Notes under the pieces: generated by a model
Databases searched by the model: none
Told to the model about the DNA's origin: nothing
Seen by the model: only the letters and a program-made list of their open reading frames with translations
Assembly (NCBI RefSeq): GCF_000006565.2
Contig: NC_031480.1
Location: 5,201,170 to 5,265,169 of the forward strand
Source of the DNA: Toxoplasma gondii ME49
Lineage: Eukaryota > Apicomplexa > Conoidasida > Eucoccidiorida > Sarcocystidae
DNA length: 64,000 nucleotides
Reading direction: 5' to 3'
Shown: positions 35,701-46,550 of the stretch, in pieces
How the letters are laid out: every line of letters begins with the position of its first letter
Position numbering within the stretch: position 1 is the first letter of the stretch
Position numbers and translations under genes: made by a program

Positions 35701-37443
35701 AGAGGGGGCCAGCCTCGAAAGCAAACTGCTCGTCGCAAAAAGACTTTCATGGGCATACTCTATCGAAGCCAGGGTGACACTAAAATAACAACTTCTGGAG
35801 GTCCAGGGAACCAAAACAGGTCTGACAATGGCAGCTTCTCTTTCATGAGTGCAGGTAGGCCATACCCAGAGCGACAAGGTTCAGAAAAGTGCAACACCCA
35901 TCGGGTCGACAGGGGTGGAGACAGTCGGATGTGGCCTCGGAGAGTCCCGTTCCAAACAAAATCGTACAAAGCATCTTTAAACGCTGAGGACGACGTTCTA
36001 GAGCGTGTCTTGTTCTCTGCCTGCGGAAGCAGGCGTGCTGCAGGAAGTTTTTTTCAGACAAGGAATAGGCGTATACTGTTAGCAAAGGCATGTTCTTTCC
36101 TGGCTCCGTTCGAAGAATGGTTTGCACCACGAAGTTTCAACTGAGATATTTCGGGGAGTGTACGTGTTATCTGTCATTTTCTGATCGCGGGCATGTGCCG
36201 AAAAACACCAGCGTGCTGTCCCGCAGTGTAGCCCGTAAAAGCCTAGTCGTTTGTGTCATACACATTCCTCTCAAATAAACTAGAAGAAGTATAGCCAAAT
36301 CGCTTCGTAGATTCTTGTGGTGTGTCCCGCATCCGGGTTTGAAAAATTCCTAGGCGAATTATCAGAGGTGTGGCGCAGATGTTGACGCTACTCTGACTTT
36401 TCCGATCAGGAACAACAGCTTCTCTTGGGCAACCATCGAATGGTTTCGGATGCTGCTCTAGTATGTAAGGGACAATCCTACACATTGATACACAAATTGC
36501 TTTCAAACATACCACTATACACCGCCAGTTCTACGGAGACATATAGAGCCAGACTCTGGTTAAAGAAAAAGGACAAGCATTTTCCGACACATACCATTGG
36601 GTGAGGCAAGCAGGCCGGTTCTTCATTAACTCATCCGCGTTTTTCTCTCTTGTCGCCTCCCGTTTCAACCATAGACCTGGGAGTTTACCAGAAAGCCTTC
36701 TTCAGCTTCCTTAGTGTGTGTTATCTGCTCACAATGTCAGACCCAGTGCTACTTCGTCCCATCTGTGCGTTTTACTAGCGCAACACTACCTCTGCGACAG
36801 CTCCTCCTACAAAAAATGTAGCCAGTGCTGCGATCTGTGTCTCGGCAAACATTCGTACGTGAAAGAAAAAATGAAGTGACTGGAGACGACTTTGTCTTCG
36901 TCAATCGACGTGAGGCGAGCCCCATGTGCATGCGAGGTGCACTGTGAGGACTACCGGGATAACGCATTCCGGGCCCCGAGCACCCTGTTGTTGCTCATTT
37001 TTGGACCTCGAACAGATTCAGCACAGACAAAGGAGTTAAACCACCGAAGACGGAAAGAAAGAGCGGGAAAAACAGGAAGTCAGTCTTCCTTCCCAATTCA
37101 CTGTCTCACCGCCCCCCATCACACAGCTGCCGCAAGACGCCAGAACACAGAAACAAGACTGCTTCTTGAGAAACGAGGGGAAGTCGGGAGCCGGCCGGAG
37201 CTCGTGTGCGGTGTATGGCTTCCCCAATCGTTTCAGCTTCCCTTTCTTGAACGACGAAAAAAGATCTGGTGAAAAAGTCTAGAGGCGCAGCAAGGTTTCT
37301 CAATTACAGACAGAGGTCCAAATCAAAGCCCGGACTTTTCCACTTCTTTTTTCCCGGCATTCAGGCTCAGATTCTCTCAGCTGTCCCGTCCCTCAATTTT
37401 GGCAACGGCGGCAACGAAACGTTTCTGCGGGGCGCGAGTGGAT
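32770..37443. other. Long spacer between the AP2 and RPL35 genes
   Basis: This 4.7-kb stretch should include the AP2 promoter on its left and the RPL35 3' region on its right. Only short open frames occur. A minus-strand frame at 34281-34706 carries a DTGS motif like an aspartic protease but is interrupted by other frames. The base composition is closer to even than in the flanking genes. I see no RNA gene. Confidence 0.45.
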
Positions 37444-39641
37444 TTAGGCGATCAGAGCGAACTTTCTCTTGGGGACGTTCTGAGTGCGCTTCATCTTCCT
37501 GGGAAAAAACGCACACAAGCCCCAGTGCCAGTGAAGCATTGATAACGGTAAACTTTCTGTAACACAACAACATCGACGATTAAGCTGTATTACCCTTTCA
37601 CTCGTGGATGAGAAAATGGAATCAAGGCTTCTGGCTCCCGCCACGCAAGCAATCTAGCACGCAAGATACTGCACGTGACTTCAGTTATTGAATGCCGACA
37701 ACCAAGTTTTAAATGATTGCTGTACACCACCTCCCACTTGACAGCCTAAGGGACACCACGAAGACGTTTCGCAAAGCAAAAAGAAACGTCACCACAAACA
37801 GAACCCACAATGGCAAAACATAAAAAAACTCCTCCCGGAAGGAATCTCCAAAAAACACGGCAAACGCCTCTTATGCACCTGCAAAGGCCGAAAGAGAAAG
37901 AGTGTCTTCAGCACCTAACACAGCCACGTCGCGCTGCTTGTTACCTTCACCGCTGCTCTGGTTTCAAGCCCTCCGGTCCTCATTGAAAGCCACTGCCTCG
38001 CATGCCGCGGTCCCCAAAAGCAAAACAATCGACGCCAACAAACAGAACCTGGGGGTTGCTAAAGCCATTTGAATGTCAGAAGACATTCAGCACTACTGAG
38101 ATTATGGTGTTGGGGTTAAGTATCCTGCAACATGTCGGTCCACACCGGCTATGCTCTCCACGTACAAAAAACAGCCCATAAGCGCCGTAGACCCCTGCTT
38201 CACCCACTGTCTCCATCTGTTGAGCTGTAGCGCTCTTTACCCACGTTGCCCCGGTTACCACATTCCTCACATCTGTTTTTCTCCGGAGTACGCATTAAGA
38301 CAGTATTCTCAGCGTGGCCGGAGGTAAATCTGAAATATCCATCCGGCGTCTCTCACCTGACAGTCATTTTCCTTGTCTGGGAAGCGGTGAGGCGACGGCG
38401 GATAGCACGGGTCTTCTTGGCACGAAGGTCGTTGGGGATGAACTTCTTGCCCTTGAAGGCGGCCCGCGCCTCCTCTCTCTGCTTTTGAGTGTAGACAGTG
38501 AGCACACGAGCGATGCCCTTGCGGACTTCGGTCACCTTGGACAGCTTAGAGGCTGCGCTGCCAGTGACTTTCGCCACGCGGAGCTGAGCGAGCTCCTTCT
38601 TCAAGTCCTCCAGCTGCTTCACCAGCTCCTTCTGCGACTTTCCTCGCAACTCGTACGCGCGGATCTTCACCTACACAGCAGAAAAGACCATCAGTTCCGG
38701 GAAACGCATGAAAAGAGCCAAAGTGGGATTGAGCCGCAGGTACGGCGTTTACAACCGACACGGACAGGAGGAAGGCGGATACAACGGCGAAAGCGAAGGA
38801 ACCAGAGGGTAGAAGGAGGGATCGAGGTCGAAGTAGCACCTCGAATATAAAAGCGGAAAACAGAAAAAAACTGGAAAAGACCATACTTTTCTGGGCTTGA
38901 AAGGAGACCGCCACAAGGAGCCCGCAAATGGACTAGACGAGAACCGCCGGAATGAAACCGGTACATCAACTGGCAAAAAGCGACTTTTCTCCGCAGAAAG
39001 TGTGTAGTTTCAACAAGAATTAAGATAAGGAAACGAGGAAACAAGGAACACATCGCCCATCGCCCGGACACCGCGTGGAATTGCTGGACGAGGGGTTAAA
39101 CCAGGAAAAACAGAAGACAAAGTGAAACGTTCCTCTTCGCGGGCGTATCTCTCCAGAAATGGAGCACGACGCTTTCGCCACGTGCACGAAATTCGGTTCG
39201 TTTCCTTTTCATTCCACGAGAGAAGAGAGGCCGCATGCCAAGCCTCTCAGCAGAGTCGACCGATCGGTATCGGCCAGCGTGTGCCGAAAAACGTAGCAGG
39301 TATTTCCACCCTTCCCATCCCTGCTCTTCTCAATCCCGTGTCTGCCGACGACATCTCGAATATTCAATTTGCGCCAGGAAAACATCGTGTCGAAAAAGAA
39401 AACAATCGCGGCGTTCTCTCGGCTTTCTCCACTTCTCAGACGACACAAACCGGCCTCGATCCCTTACACAGCGTGCTGCATGGTACAACCACCAGATGGT
39501 GGACTGGAAACGGAATACTGCTGCGAAAAAGAGAAAAAAGACGAAATCAGAAGGACGACGGGCAGTCGAAAAAATCGCGTTGGGAAGGGACCTGAGAAGC
39601 CAATCGTAGCGCGAACACAGCGAGGCGTGGGGCCTTACCAT
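37444..39641 (-). CDS. RPL35: 60S ribosomal protein L35 (uL29)
   Basis: Three exons: 39641-39639 (the ATG alone), 38670-38357 and 37498-37444, giving 123 residues, the usual length for eukaryotic L35. The mature protein begins [13 protein letters not shown], contains LRVAKVTG and SKLSK in the central helical hairpin, [11 protein letters not shown] near the C terminus, and ends [16 protein letters not shown]35 sits near the polypeptide exit tunnel of the large subunit, where targeting factors dock. The ATG lies in the context CAAAATGG, a good initiation context for this group, and is followed at once by a GTAAGG donor. Intron 1 is 968 bases and intron 2 is 858 bases. The 314-base central exon starts at GTG after a TGTAG acceptor; that GTG is valine 2, not the start. 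Two ribosomal-type promoter elements lie 214-298 bases upstream. Confidence 0.97.
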
Positions 39642-39854
39642 TTTGGAGCAGAGGAGCGGAGAGGTGGCAGAAGCGGAAAGGGAAACAACGAATCCACAAC
39701 CGACAAAAATGTCGAGAAATAAAGCACTGGGTTCCGCTGAGAAAAACCCCAAACGCAGTCGGCTCCAACCTCGTAAAACGAGTCCAGAGGGACCCCACTG
39801 CTCCATCCTCCCAGCCTCCTGACACAGCAGTCTCTCTTATATGGGCATCGCCGC

Positions 39855-39870
39855 TCCGAATATAACCCGC
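39855..39870 (-). promoter_or_regulatory. TRP-1-type ribosomal promoter element, proximal copy
   Basis: On the minus strand this reads GCGGGTTATATTCGGA, a close match to TCGGCTTATATTCGG, the element known from Toxoplasma ribosomal protein promoters. It lies 214 bases upstream of the RPL35 ATG, on the coding strand. Confidence 0.8.
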
Positions 39871-39923
39871 CAGTGGGATTCCTGCGCAGTCTCCAGGCGC
39901 TCGGAGCCTGTCAGTTCCCCAGT

Positions 39924-39939
39924 TCGGAATATAAGCCGA
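39924..39939 (-). promoter_or_regulatory. TRP-1-type ribosomal promoter element, distal copy
   Basis: On the minus strand this reads TCGGCTTATATTCCGA, which matches the TRP-1 consensus at all but its last bases. It lies 283 bases upstream of the RPL35 ATG and 53 bases beyond the proximal copy, in the same orientation. Confidence 0.88.
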
Positions 39940-39941
39940 CC

Positions 39942-42035
39942 AAATATATGGCATAGCCGTAGCCCCAGGGAACGAGGTCGATTGAGTTGTGGCACCTTGA
40001 CAAGGGCTCGCGTTGGCTTTTTTCGTGGTGAGCGAGCCAGAATCGAGACAGCGGGGGCGCTGTGAACTCTGCTGCGTGACAGGCGTCCAGTTACGCAATT
40101 TCGAGTCGGTTTCTTTGTGTTGTCATTGTCAGCCCCGATTTTTCTGGCAAGCGAAAGGCGTTGCACCCGCGGTGTGTGCGAAAGTCCTGGAAACAGGCTC
40201 CGAAAAAACCTCGGTTAGCTGCTCTTGTTTCCTGCGTCGGACCAGGGTATGTTCGGGTCAGCCCGGTTAGGGTCGAGCGCTTGCCACGCTTGAGTCTTGT
40301 GCTTTTGCTTTCTTCGTTGACCGGTCTCTTCCGTCGCATTTCCCAGCTGAAGCTCCACTTTTAAAGCTCTACCATTTGGTTTTTGACCTTGAGTCTCGAA
40401 AATCCTTGTGCCCTTAAGCTGAATCTGAAGCCAAGGACTATCTTATATACCTGCCAGTTGCGTGTTGTGACTCGAATGCGAGTGAACGCGTAAATACAGC
40501 CATGACCGGGCATCGACGTGGACGTGCTTTTTTTTAGTAACTTGAACACTCGCAAGGGGTGTGTTGGCACTTTGTTGAGTTTCTTCAACTTCTTCCTGAG
40601 TGGGTCGCGCTTTGTATGTTATTGTTGTCTTTCGGCTGGTGGCGTCTTCCAGAACCGTTGGTCTCGTTTCGAATGGGCGACGCAAGAGTCACTGTGCGCG
40701 TGCTAACTTTCGTCGTAGTCTCTCAGTTGTTGACCGAGGACTTTCGCAAGACGATTTCCTCCTTGTGTTTTCGTCCGGGAGGGGAACGAAGAACGGCCAT
40801 AAACAGACTTCGACATACACGACAATTCGCAGCCAAGGGTGTGCTGTGTGCTTCGTGTGCTTTCCAAACTGGCAAATTCTCTGCCGTCCACACGGTCGCA
40901 TTTCGCACCTTCATGCCTCACTAGATCTGTACGCGCCGACGTTTTCTTGACATTCTGAAGAAAGAAATCGAAGTGAAGCGTTTTACTACAACGCCGTATC
41001 CCGAACGGTTCAGGTACGCCAACGGCGCTCTTTCCCGTCACGAAGCCATTGCGACGTGGAGGCTGGTGGATCGCGATACTTCTCGGAAGCAGCTGTAGAT
41101 TCTGTCTCCGTGCTAAACATGTATGTTTGCTTGGAAGCTGTAGTCATTAACAATGTTGTTTTAGTATAAGCATAGAACCAATCCGGTATTTTGAGACGCG
41201 AGGGGGGTCATTTCTCTCTGCTAACGCATCTCTTGAAATCGACAGGATACCCGACGCAAAAGCTTTCTTCTGTACTGTGGGGCAAAAATCCAAAGGATTT
41301 TGGAATTTACACAAACGAGGCCGGAGCTTTCCAACCCCATGCAAAAAAATGTTTGAGTGTTGGTGTCGCATGCTTAAACAGCCAAATAGCTGTCACAGCA
41401 AAACGAATTCCCAAAATAAATAATGTTAGAATCTCGTGACTTATTAGGTAGAACCAGTTCTTCATCAAACACACTGTTTCTTTTGCTGGTTCCGCTACGA
41501 AAGCTTTAGATAAAATACTCTACATCAATTTTTTTAGACGGATGCATATCAATTTTTTGCTTTAGCTCGAGGACAAGGTTAAAGACTACTTTATGCATAC
41601 ATAAGTGGACCTCGGAATTTCCCAGTCACAGAATGCGCGCGCTCGAGTGAGTGGCCACGTCTGGCGCAGCTTCTTTTCCTGGTGACGAACATTTTTTCTT
41701 GGGTGCTGATCAGACGTGACTGTCACACCGAGGTTCCCAGCCGGCAGCCGTGGTTGACACACACACACACACATGAGGCACCACTTCTCGGCAGTGAGGT
41801 CCACATTTTCGCCTTCTGTTTTTACCCCATTCGTGTTCTTTCGCCGCGGGCCAGATTTTAGTTGGTACCTGGTTATAACTGGATGCTCACGTTTTACGTC
41901 TGGAACGCATGGATAGTCCTCAACTGTTCTGAACCAGTGGGGAAGGTCTCGGAGGTTTGTCTTTTTTCCCCGATCCGCGCTCTGTTGTGCTCGCATTGAC
42001 ATAGTTCCTTCCGTGTGTCTCACTGTGTCTCCAGA
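39942..42035. other. Divergent spacer between RPL35 and the 42-kb gene
   Basis: RPL35 runs left and the next gene runs right from this stretch, so it holds both promoters. Beyond the two TRP-1 elements I recognise no motif. A TCTCCAG acceptor-like site ends one base before the ATG at 42036, which suggests an intron in the 5' leader of the right-hand gene. Confidence 0.45.
41758..41774. repeat. (AC)8 microsatellite
   Basis: About eight AC dinucleotides lie in the presumed 5' leader region of the gene starting at 42036. Confidence 0.85.
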
Positions 42036-45000
42036 ATGCCGAAGGCATACGCGCGTGCAGAGCGCGGCAGCACGTCGCAGAAGGCCCGCGACCAGAAGGT
42101 TTTGAGGCCCCCAGCGTTGGATGTCTCTCGCGTGTCTGGCAAGATTTCCGACAGGAGCGAGAGGTCTGCTTCGGCTTTGATGACTCCGCAAAGCAGGAAC
42201 TCGCCTTCCGTTTCTGCGCCGTCGACGCCCGCGCGCAGCTCTAAAGGCCACTCTGACGCTGGGAAGGCGAGACGTGGACTCCAAGAGAGCGCCAGAAGCC
42301 GGTCACCCTCGCGGAAGGTGACCACCGGGAAGGGCAAGAAGCTGGAACACGCTTCGATGGACGGGCAGCAGGGCGAGCGGTCGCGTGCAGCGGATCAGGC
42401 GACTCACAGCCAGCTGGTCACTCTGGACTTTGAGCGGGGCGTCGCAGAAGCGCCGAGACGCGCTCTCAAGGGTCAGACAGCGGGAGTGCAGGTGAACCAC
42501 CACGGGTCTTCTCTGCAGAAAGCGCTGGATAACCTAACGCCCCGAAAGGCAGCCCTCGCTGTGGAGCTCGAGAGAGCGCAGTTGGAAGTCGCCTCTCTGA
42601 AGCGCCTGGTGACTGAGGTGTCGTCAGGAAAAACTCCGCTCGCGGTTCCGGCCGAGTTATTTTACCAGTTGAGTCTCGCATGTCTCTCGGGGAACAACCG
42701 AGTCGCGGCGAAACCCCACTTGTCTCACCGCGAGGATGTGGGGAAGTCGAGCCCAAAAGCTGCTGGCCATGGGCGGCAGGCGGGCAAGGGACGAGAGGGG
42801 GGCAATGAGGGAGAGAAGCGCGGCGCTGCTCTGTCTGCGGCTCAGGAGGAAGCGGTGTCTGGCCTGCGCTCTGGACCTTCGTCAGTCGACTGGGGCGAAG
42901 TGGAACAGAGAATCCGAGTCGATGTAGAAGGCGAGGCACCGATGGTGTGGAAAGACGTGTACAGACTACGGCAGGGCGCGAAGCCTGAGCACATCTCGTC
43001 GTCGTGCTCCGGCGTCGGAGCTGGGGAGACAAAGAAGGGCGCTCTTGGAGATCATTCGCAGATAAGCGTCGACATCCCGTCTGGTGACGAAGCAGCCGCT
43101 TGGCATCCGAAGGGAAACAAGACTGAACAGCGAATGCTTTACTCCCCGAGAGAAGGCGGCTTCTCCTTGTTTCTCCCCGATACAGTGAATGCGGCCATGG
43201 GGCATCCCTACAGACGTTCACACTCGTGTACGCGAGAGAACCGCGGCATCTGGCCGCAATCACTCATCGCGAAGAACTTCCAACAAGTCACAGCGACTGT
43301 CATGGAGCAGAGCTTCCAGCTCGAGAACCAGGCAGCCGTCGTTGACAACTTGCAGGCGAGCTTGAATCGCCTCGAGCTGTTGCTTGCCGACGCGAAGAGC
43401 GAATGTGCAGACGACACGAAAGCCAAAGGCGAAGACGCGGTTGGAAAGAACAGTGGAAAGACTGTTAAGGCAGGTGCGAACCAGCGCGGGACCGTCAACG
43501 CTCCAACGGCCTCAAAAATCTCGCCGTCCGGAGTCATCCCCTGCGTCGTCATCGAAGACCTAGGCACGGGCGGGTCGAACACTGCGAAGGAAGTTGAGAT
43601 CGAAGAAGGCGAGACACACTCTGCAGGCGGAGTCAGGAAGACGAGACGCTCCGTATCTCCAGGCGTCAATTCCGAGTCTAGCCCGTCGGACGAACTCACC
43701 AAACAAGATGGACTGACCAGAAAAAGTGTAATCCACAGCGGGGGCGCGAAGAAACGCGAAACACGTCACGGGGACGAATCCGGCAAGAGTGGTGATAATG
43801 TGGTAAGTGAAGACAAGCGGAGCGACCAATTAAATTTCGGCTTCAACTTCAGCTGCCCGTTCAGAGCAGGCACTTACTTCGCTGACCACTCTACCAAGAG
43901 ATGTGCTAGTCTGCAGAGGGAAATATTACCTGCTTGGTAACTTGCTTTTTTGTCACCGAATCTCCGGCGACTTGATGCTTGACCGACAAGTCGTTGCAGT
44001 CCACCAGGTGCCTGGCGAACCGCAGGCACTGCCGGCCCCGTTCATTCTCCCCATTTGACACTGTGATGTTTCGTCACCGAGGCGTTACATCCATGAGTCT
44101 CGATAGAGACAGCTGTCTTGGCAGGGAGACTCGTGACACCTCGCGTAGCTTTTTCAGATACCTCTTTGATACTCTCTTTTTCTGACTTGCTGATCCAGCC
44201 GTTTTTTTTTCAGTTCGACCCGCAGCTGTTTGAGAGGTCTGTTTCCTCGAATTCGTGGATTAACGGGGGTTCCACGTGTTGACGCACCCTCTCCTTTTTT
44301 TGCAGAAGGAAACACCTCATCTCGAGCACCCTGTTCGCTTGACTGGGACGTCGAGTTCGGAGTCGCCGGCAACCTCGAAGACGGCTGTCTGCGGGAGTGA
44401 CTTGCGGAAATCCACCGCCTCTGGCGCCTCGGCTGAAAGCCACCAGAGACTTTCCCCTCCGTCTGGGGCTGTGGTGGCAAGCCTGACAGGGAACGCCACC
44501 ACATCGGCTCCTTCTGGGGTACAGAGTCCGAAGTCTGGGACTAAAGGGCCGCAAGGCAAGAAAGCTGACAAGCAAGTCGAGTCTGTTGGCGCCACCGAAC
44601 AGTCTGAGGTCTCTCCAGAGCGAAAGGAGCCCGAAAAAGTGACCAAAGCCAAACCCCCGAAAGCCAAGGCAATCACCAAGAAGGCCGCCGTTCCGGAGAA
44701 GCGGTCGGCCTCGGCTGAAGCTGTGGCCTCAAGTGAAACCGGCGTTGGCGACACTCATCATCGCTCCTCGGTTTTCCAGAAGAGTTTGTGGGGAGCTGGG
44801 AAGCAACAGGAGGCCGAAAACACTGACCGAAATGGCGCTGGAAACTCCGTCGAAACATCTGCTGCAGGCACCCCAGAAGCGGAGGTGCCGCTTTCGCCTC
44901 CGCCTTCTCCCGCAGAGGTGTTATACGTAGCTCCTGAGATGTCCCCAGAAGGCTCTGTCTTTATCCCGCCAGTCTACTATGCGTACCACGTTGGCGGTCA

Positions 45001-45246
45001 AAATGCATTCTTCGTCCCGCAAGGCGCATGCGCACCGGGTGCGACAGAGTCCGGAGAAGTAAGGCACGTAGAGACCTCCAAGCAGCAGACTCAGGGAACA
45101 TTCTTGCTGTAGTAGGTGAATGTCAATTTCTTCTTCTGCAGCGACTTCTTCGACTGGTTGAACGCCAACACATGCACATGGTGCTTCTGAAGAATATGGA
45201 GACGGCAGAGCGACACATGGAGTTGTTTGGACTGCGGGGATCATGA
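42036..45246 (+). CDS. Unrecognised Ser/Lys-rich coiled-coil protein
   Basis: Three in-phase exons: 42036-43802 (GTAAGT donor), 44306-45058 (GTAAGG donor) and 45142-45246, about 874 residues. The start MPKAYARAERG is basic. Residues about 165-195 (ALAVELERAQLEVASLKRLV) and 410-455 (LENQAAVVDNLQASLNRLEL) look like coiled coil. Between them and afterwards the sequence is rich in Ser, Lys, Glu and Pro. A Lys/Pro patch (TKAKPPKAKAITKK) lies in exon 2, then a Pro/Tyr-rich stretch (IPPVYYAYHVGG). The last exon adds a helical RLLRLVERQ segment and stops. I recognise no family, signal peptide or membrane segment; a cytoskeletal or scaffold role would be a guess. An in-phase extra acceptor at 44213 leads to a short frame with no good donor and was left out. 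The stop overlaps the next frame by ATGA. Confidence 0.65.
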
Positions 45247-46550
45247 ATAAAACGAAGGGTTCCACACCAGTTATTCAAGAGAGGCAGCCTGTTAGTTCAG
45301 CCAGCCAGACTGTGAAGCTGGAGGAAGAGAGAAGAGACTTTGTGGCGCGGCTCTCCCAAGGACCTTCGTGTGTATCTCCCGTACAAGTCGACGTCGGATT
45401 CTGGTCTTTCGTGTTCTTCGCATCCTAGTTTTTTATCGGAACTTCGTGATCCCGTCCTACACTTTTAGGAAGTCTCCCTCACCTTCGTACTCTGCCGTGT
45501 GGCGACCCGTTCCTCTTTGTTTTCGCCTTCTCGGTTTTGACCTCTTTCCTTGCTGTGTTCCACTGCCTACGGCCGTTGCCTCCCGTGTCTGGTCTGCAGG
45601 TCCAAGCTGCCCTCGGAGGTCCTCCGTCGCCGCAAAGTGGGGAACGACGCGTCCAGCCTTCTCGCGGGGCGTCTTTCACGTCTCACCACTCGAGTTTGTG
45701 GATGCCCGCAGGGCCTTGCGGCGCCGCGGCGAATGAAGGTGTGGCTGCAGCGAGTTGCTCCATGTCTGCTGTACCTTTTATGTGGAATGGCTTGGCCCAT
45801 CCGGAGTCTCCGTTCTTGGCGGCCGTACCTATGGTGCCCGCGACGGGCGTGTGGCGCCACGCGGAAGTCCCCAGCGGCGCCGGTGCATTGGTGACGGAGC
45901 CCATACCCCGGGAGAGTTGTCCCTCGGTTCCTTTCTACGACGGCGCCTGCTGCAAACCTACGGCACGTAGCGAGAACGGAAGTGTGAAAGGGCCGTCTGA
46001 GGCTTCTGCAGTGTCTCGGTCCCGCAGTCAGCTCAGTAGGAGAGACAGCGGTGCGCTTCTCCCGTCGTCACTCGTGCGAACTGCCTGTTCTCTCATGTCA
46101 AGATGCCTGGCGCGTGGAGGAGACAACTATTCAAGTGCAGCGCCCTCCGAGATTTCGGACGGACTGACGGGCAGAACGCACACCGTGTCGAGTGCCGGAA
46201 GACGGGAGGAGAGTCAAAGCGGCGAGGGGACTTCGTCGCGGCGCTCGCTTCTCCACACTCAGGTGTCGGCGGATGCGGCCAAACGCGTGCAGAGCAGTGC
46301 CGTGGGTCGGGCCAAGTCATGTGCAAGGCCGAGCGTGAGCAGGAACTCGACTGTGGGAGAAAAAAGTCGGCTGAACCCGGTGATACAGACATCTCTGTCA
46401 AAAGAGCTTCTCTACGAAACAGCCTCGCCGAGAACGAGGGAAACGCTGGACGTAGCGAAACGCGCCGCTAGCTTGAGGGCGGAGCCCGATCAGAAGGTGG
46501 CGGGTCTCCTTGAACAGTTCAAGAGGGCGGGGAGAATTGTCATTTCCTAG
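45243..46550 (+). CDS. Unrecognised protein, possibly the displaced 3' part of the preceding gene
   Basis: Two exons are proposed: 45243-45380, starting MNKTKGSTPV and ending at a GTACAAG donor, and 45600-46550, starting after GGTCTGCAG. They join in phase and give about 362 residues. The first part (VKLEEERRDFVARL) looks helical. The second is Ser-rich, with Cys-containing stretches (SCPSVPFYDGACC) and a helical end (LEQFKRAGRIVIS). No family is recognised. The large exon must have an upstream partner because it opens at an acceptor. The start ATG overlaps the stop of the frame before it by four bases, and there is no room for a promoter, so this could instead be the same gene continued after a frameshift. 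Confidence 0.55.

Noticed and set aside
44213..44285. Short in-phase exon (FDPQLFERSV) in the 42-45 kb gene
   Set aside because: It has a good acceptor but no acceptable donor before its stop; the acceptor at 44305 gives a long coding exon instead.
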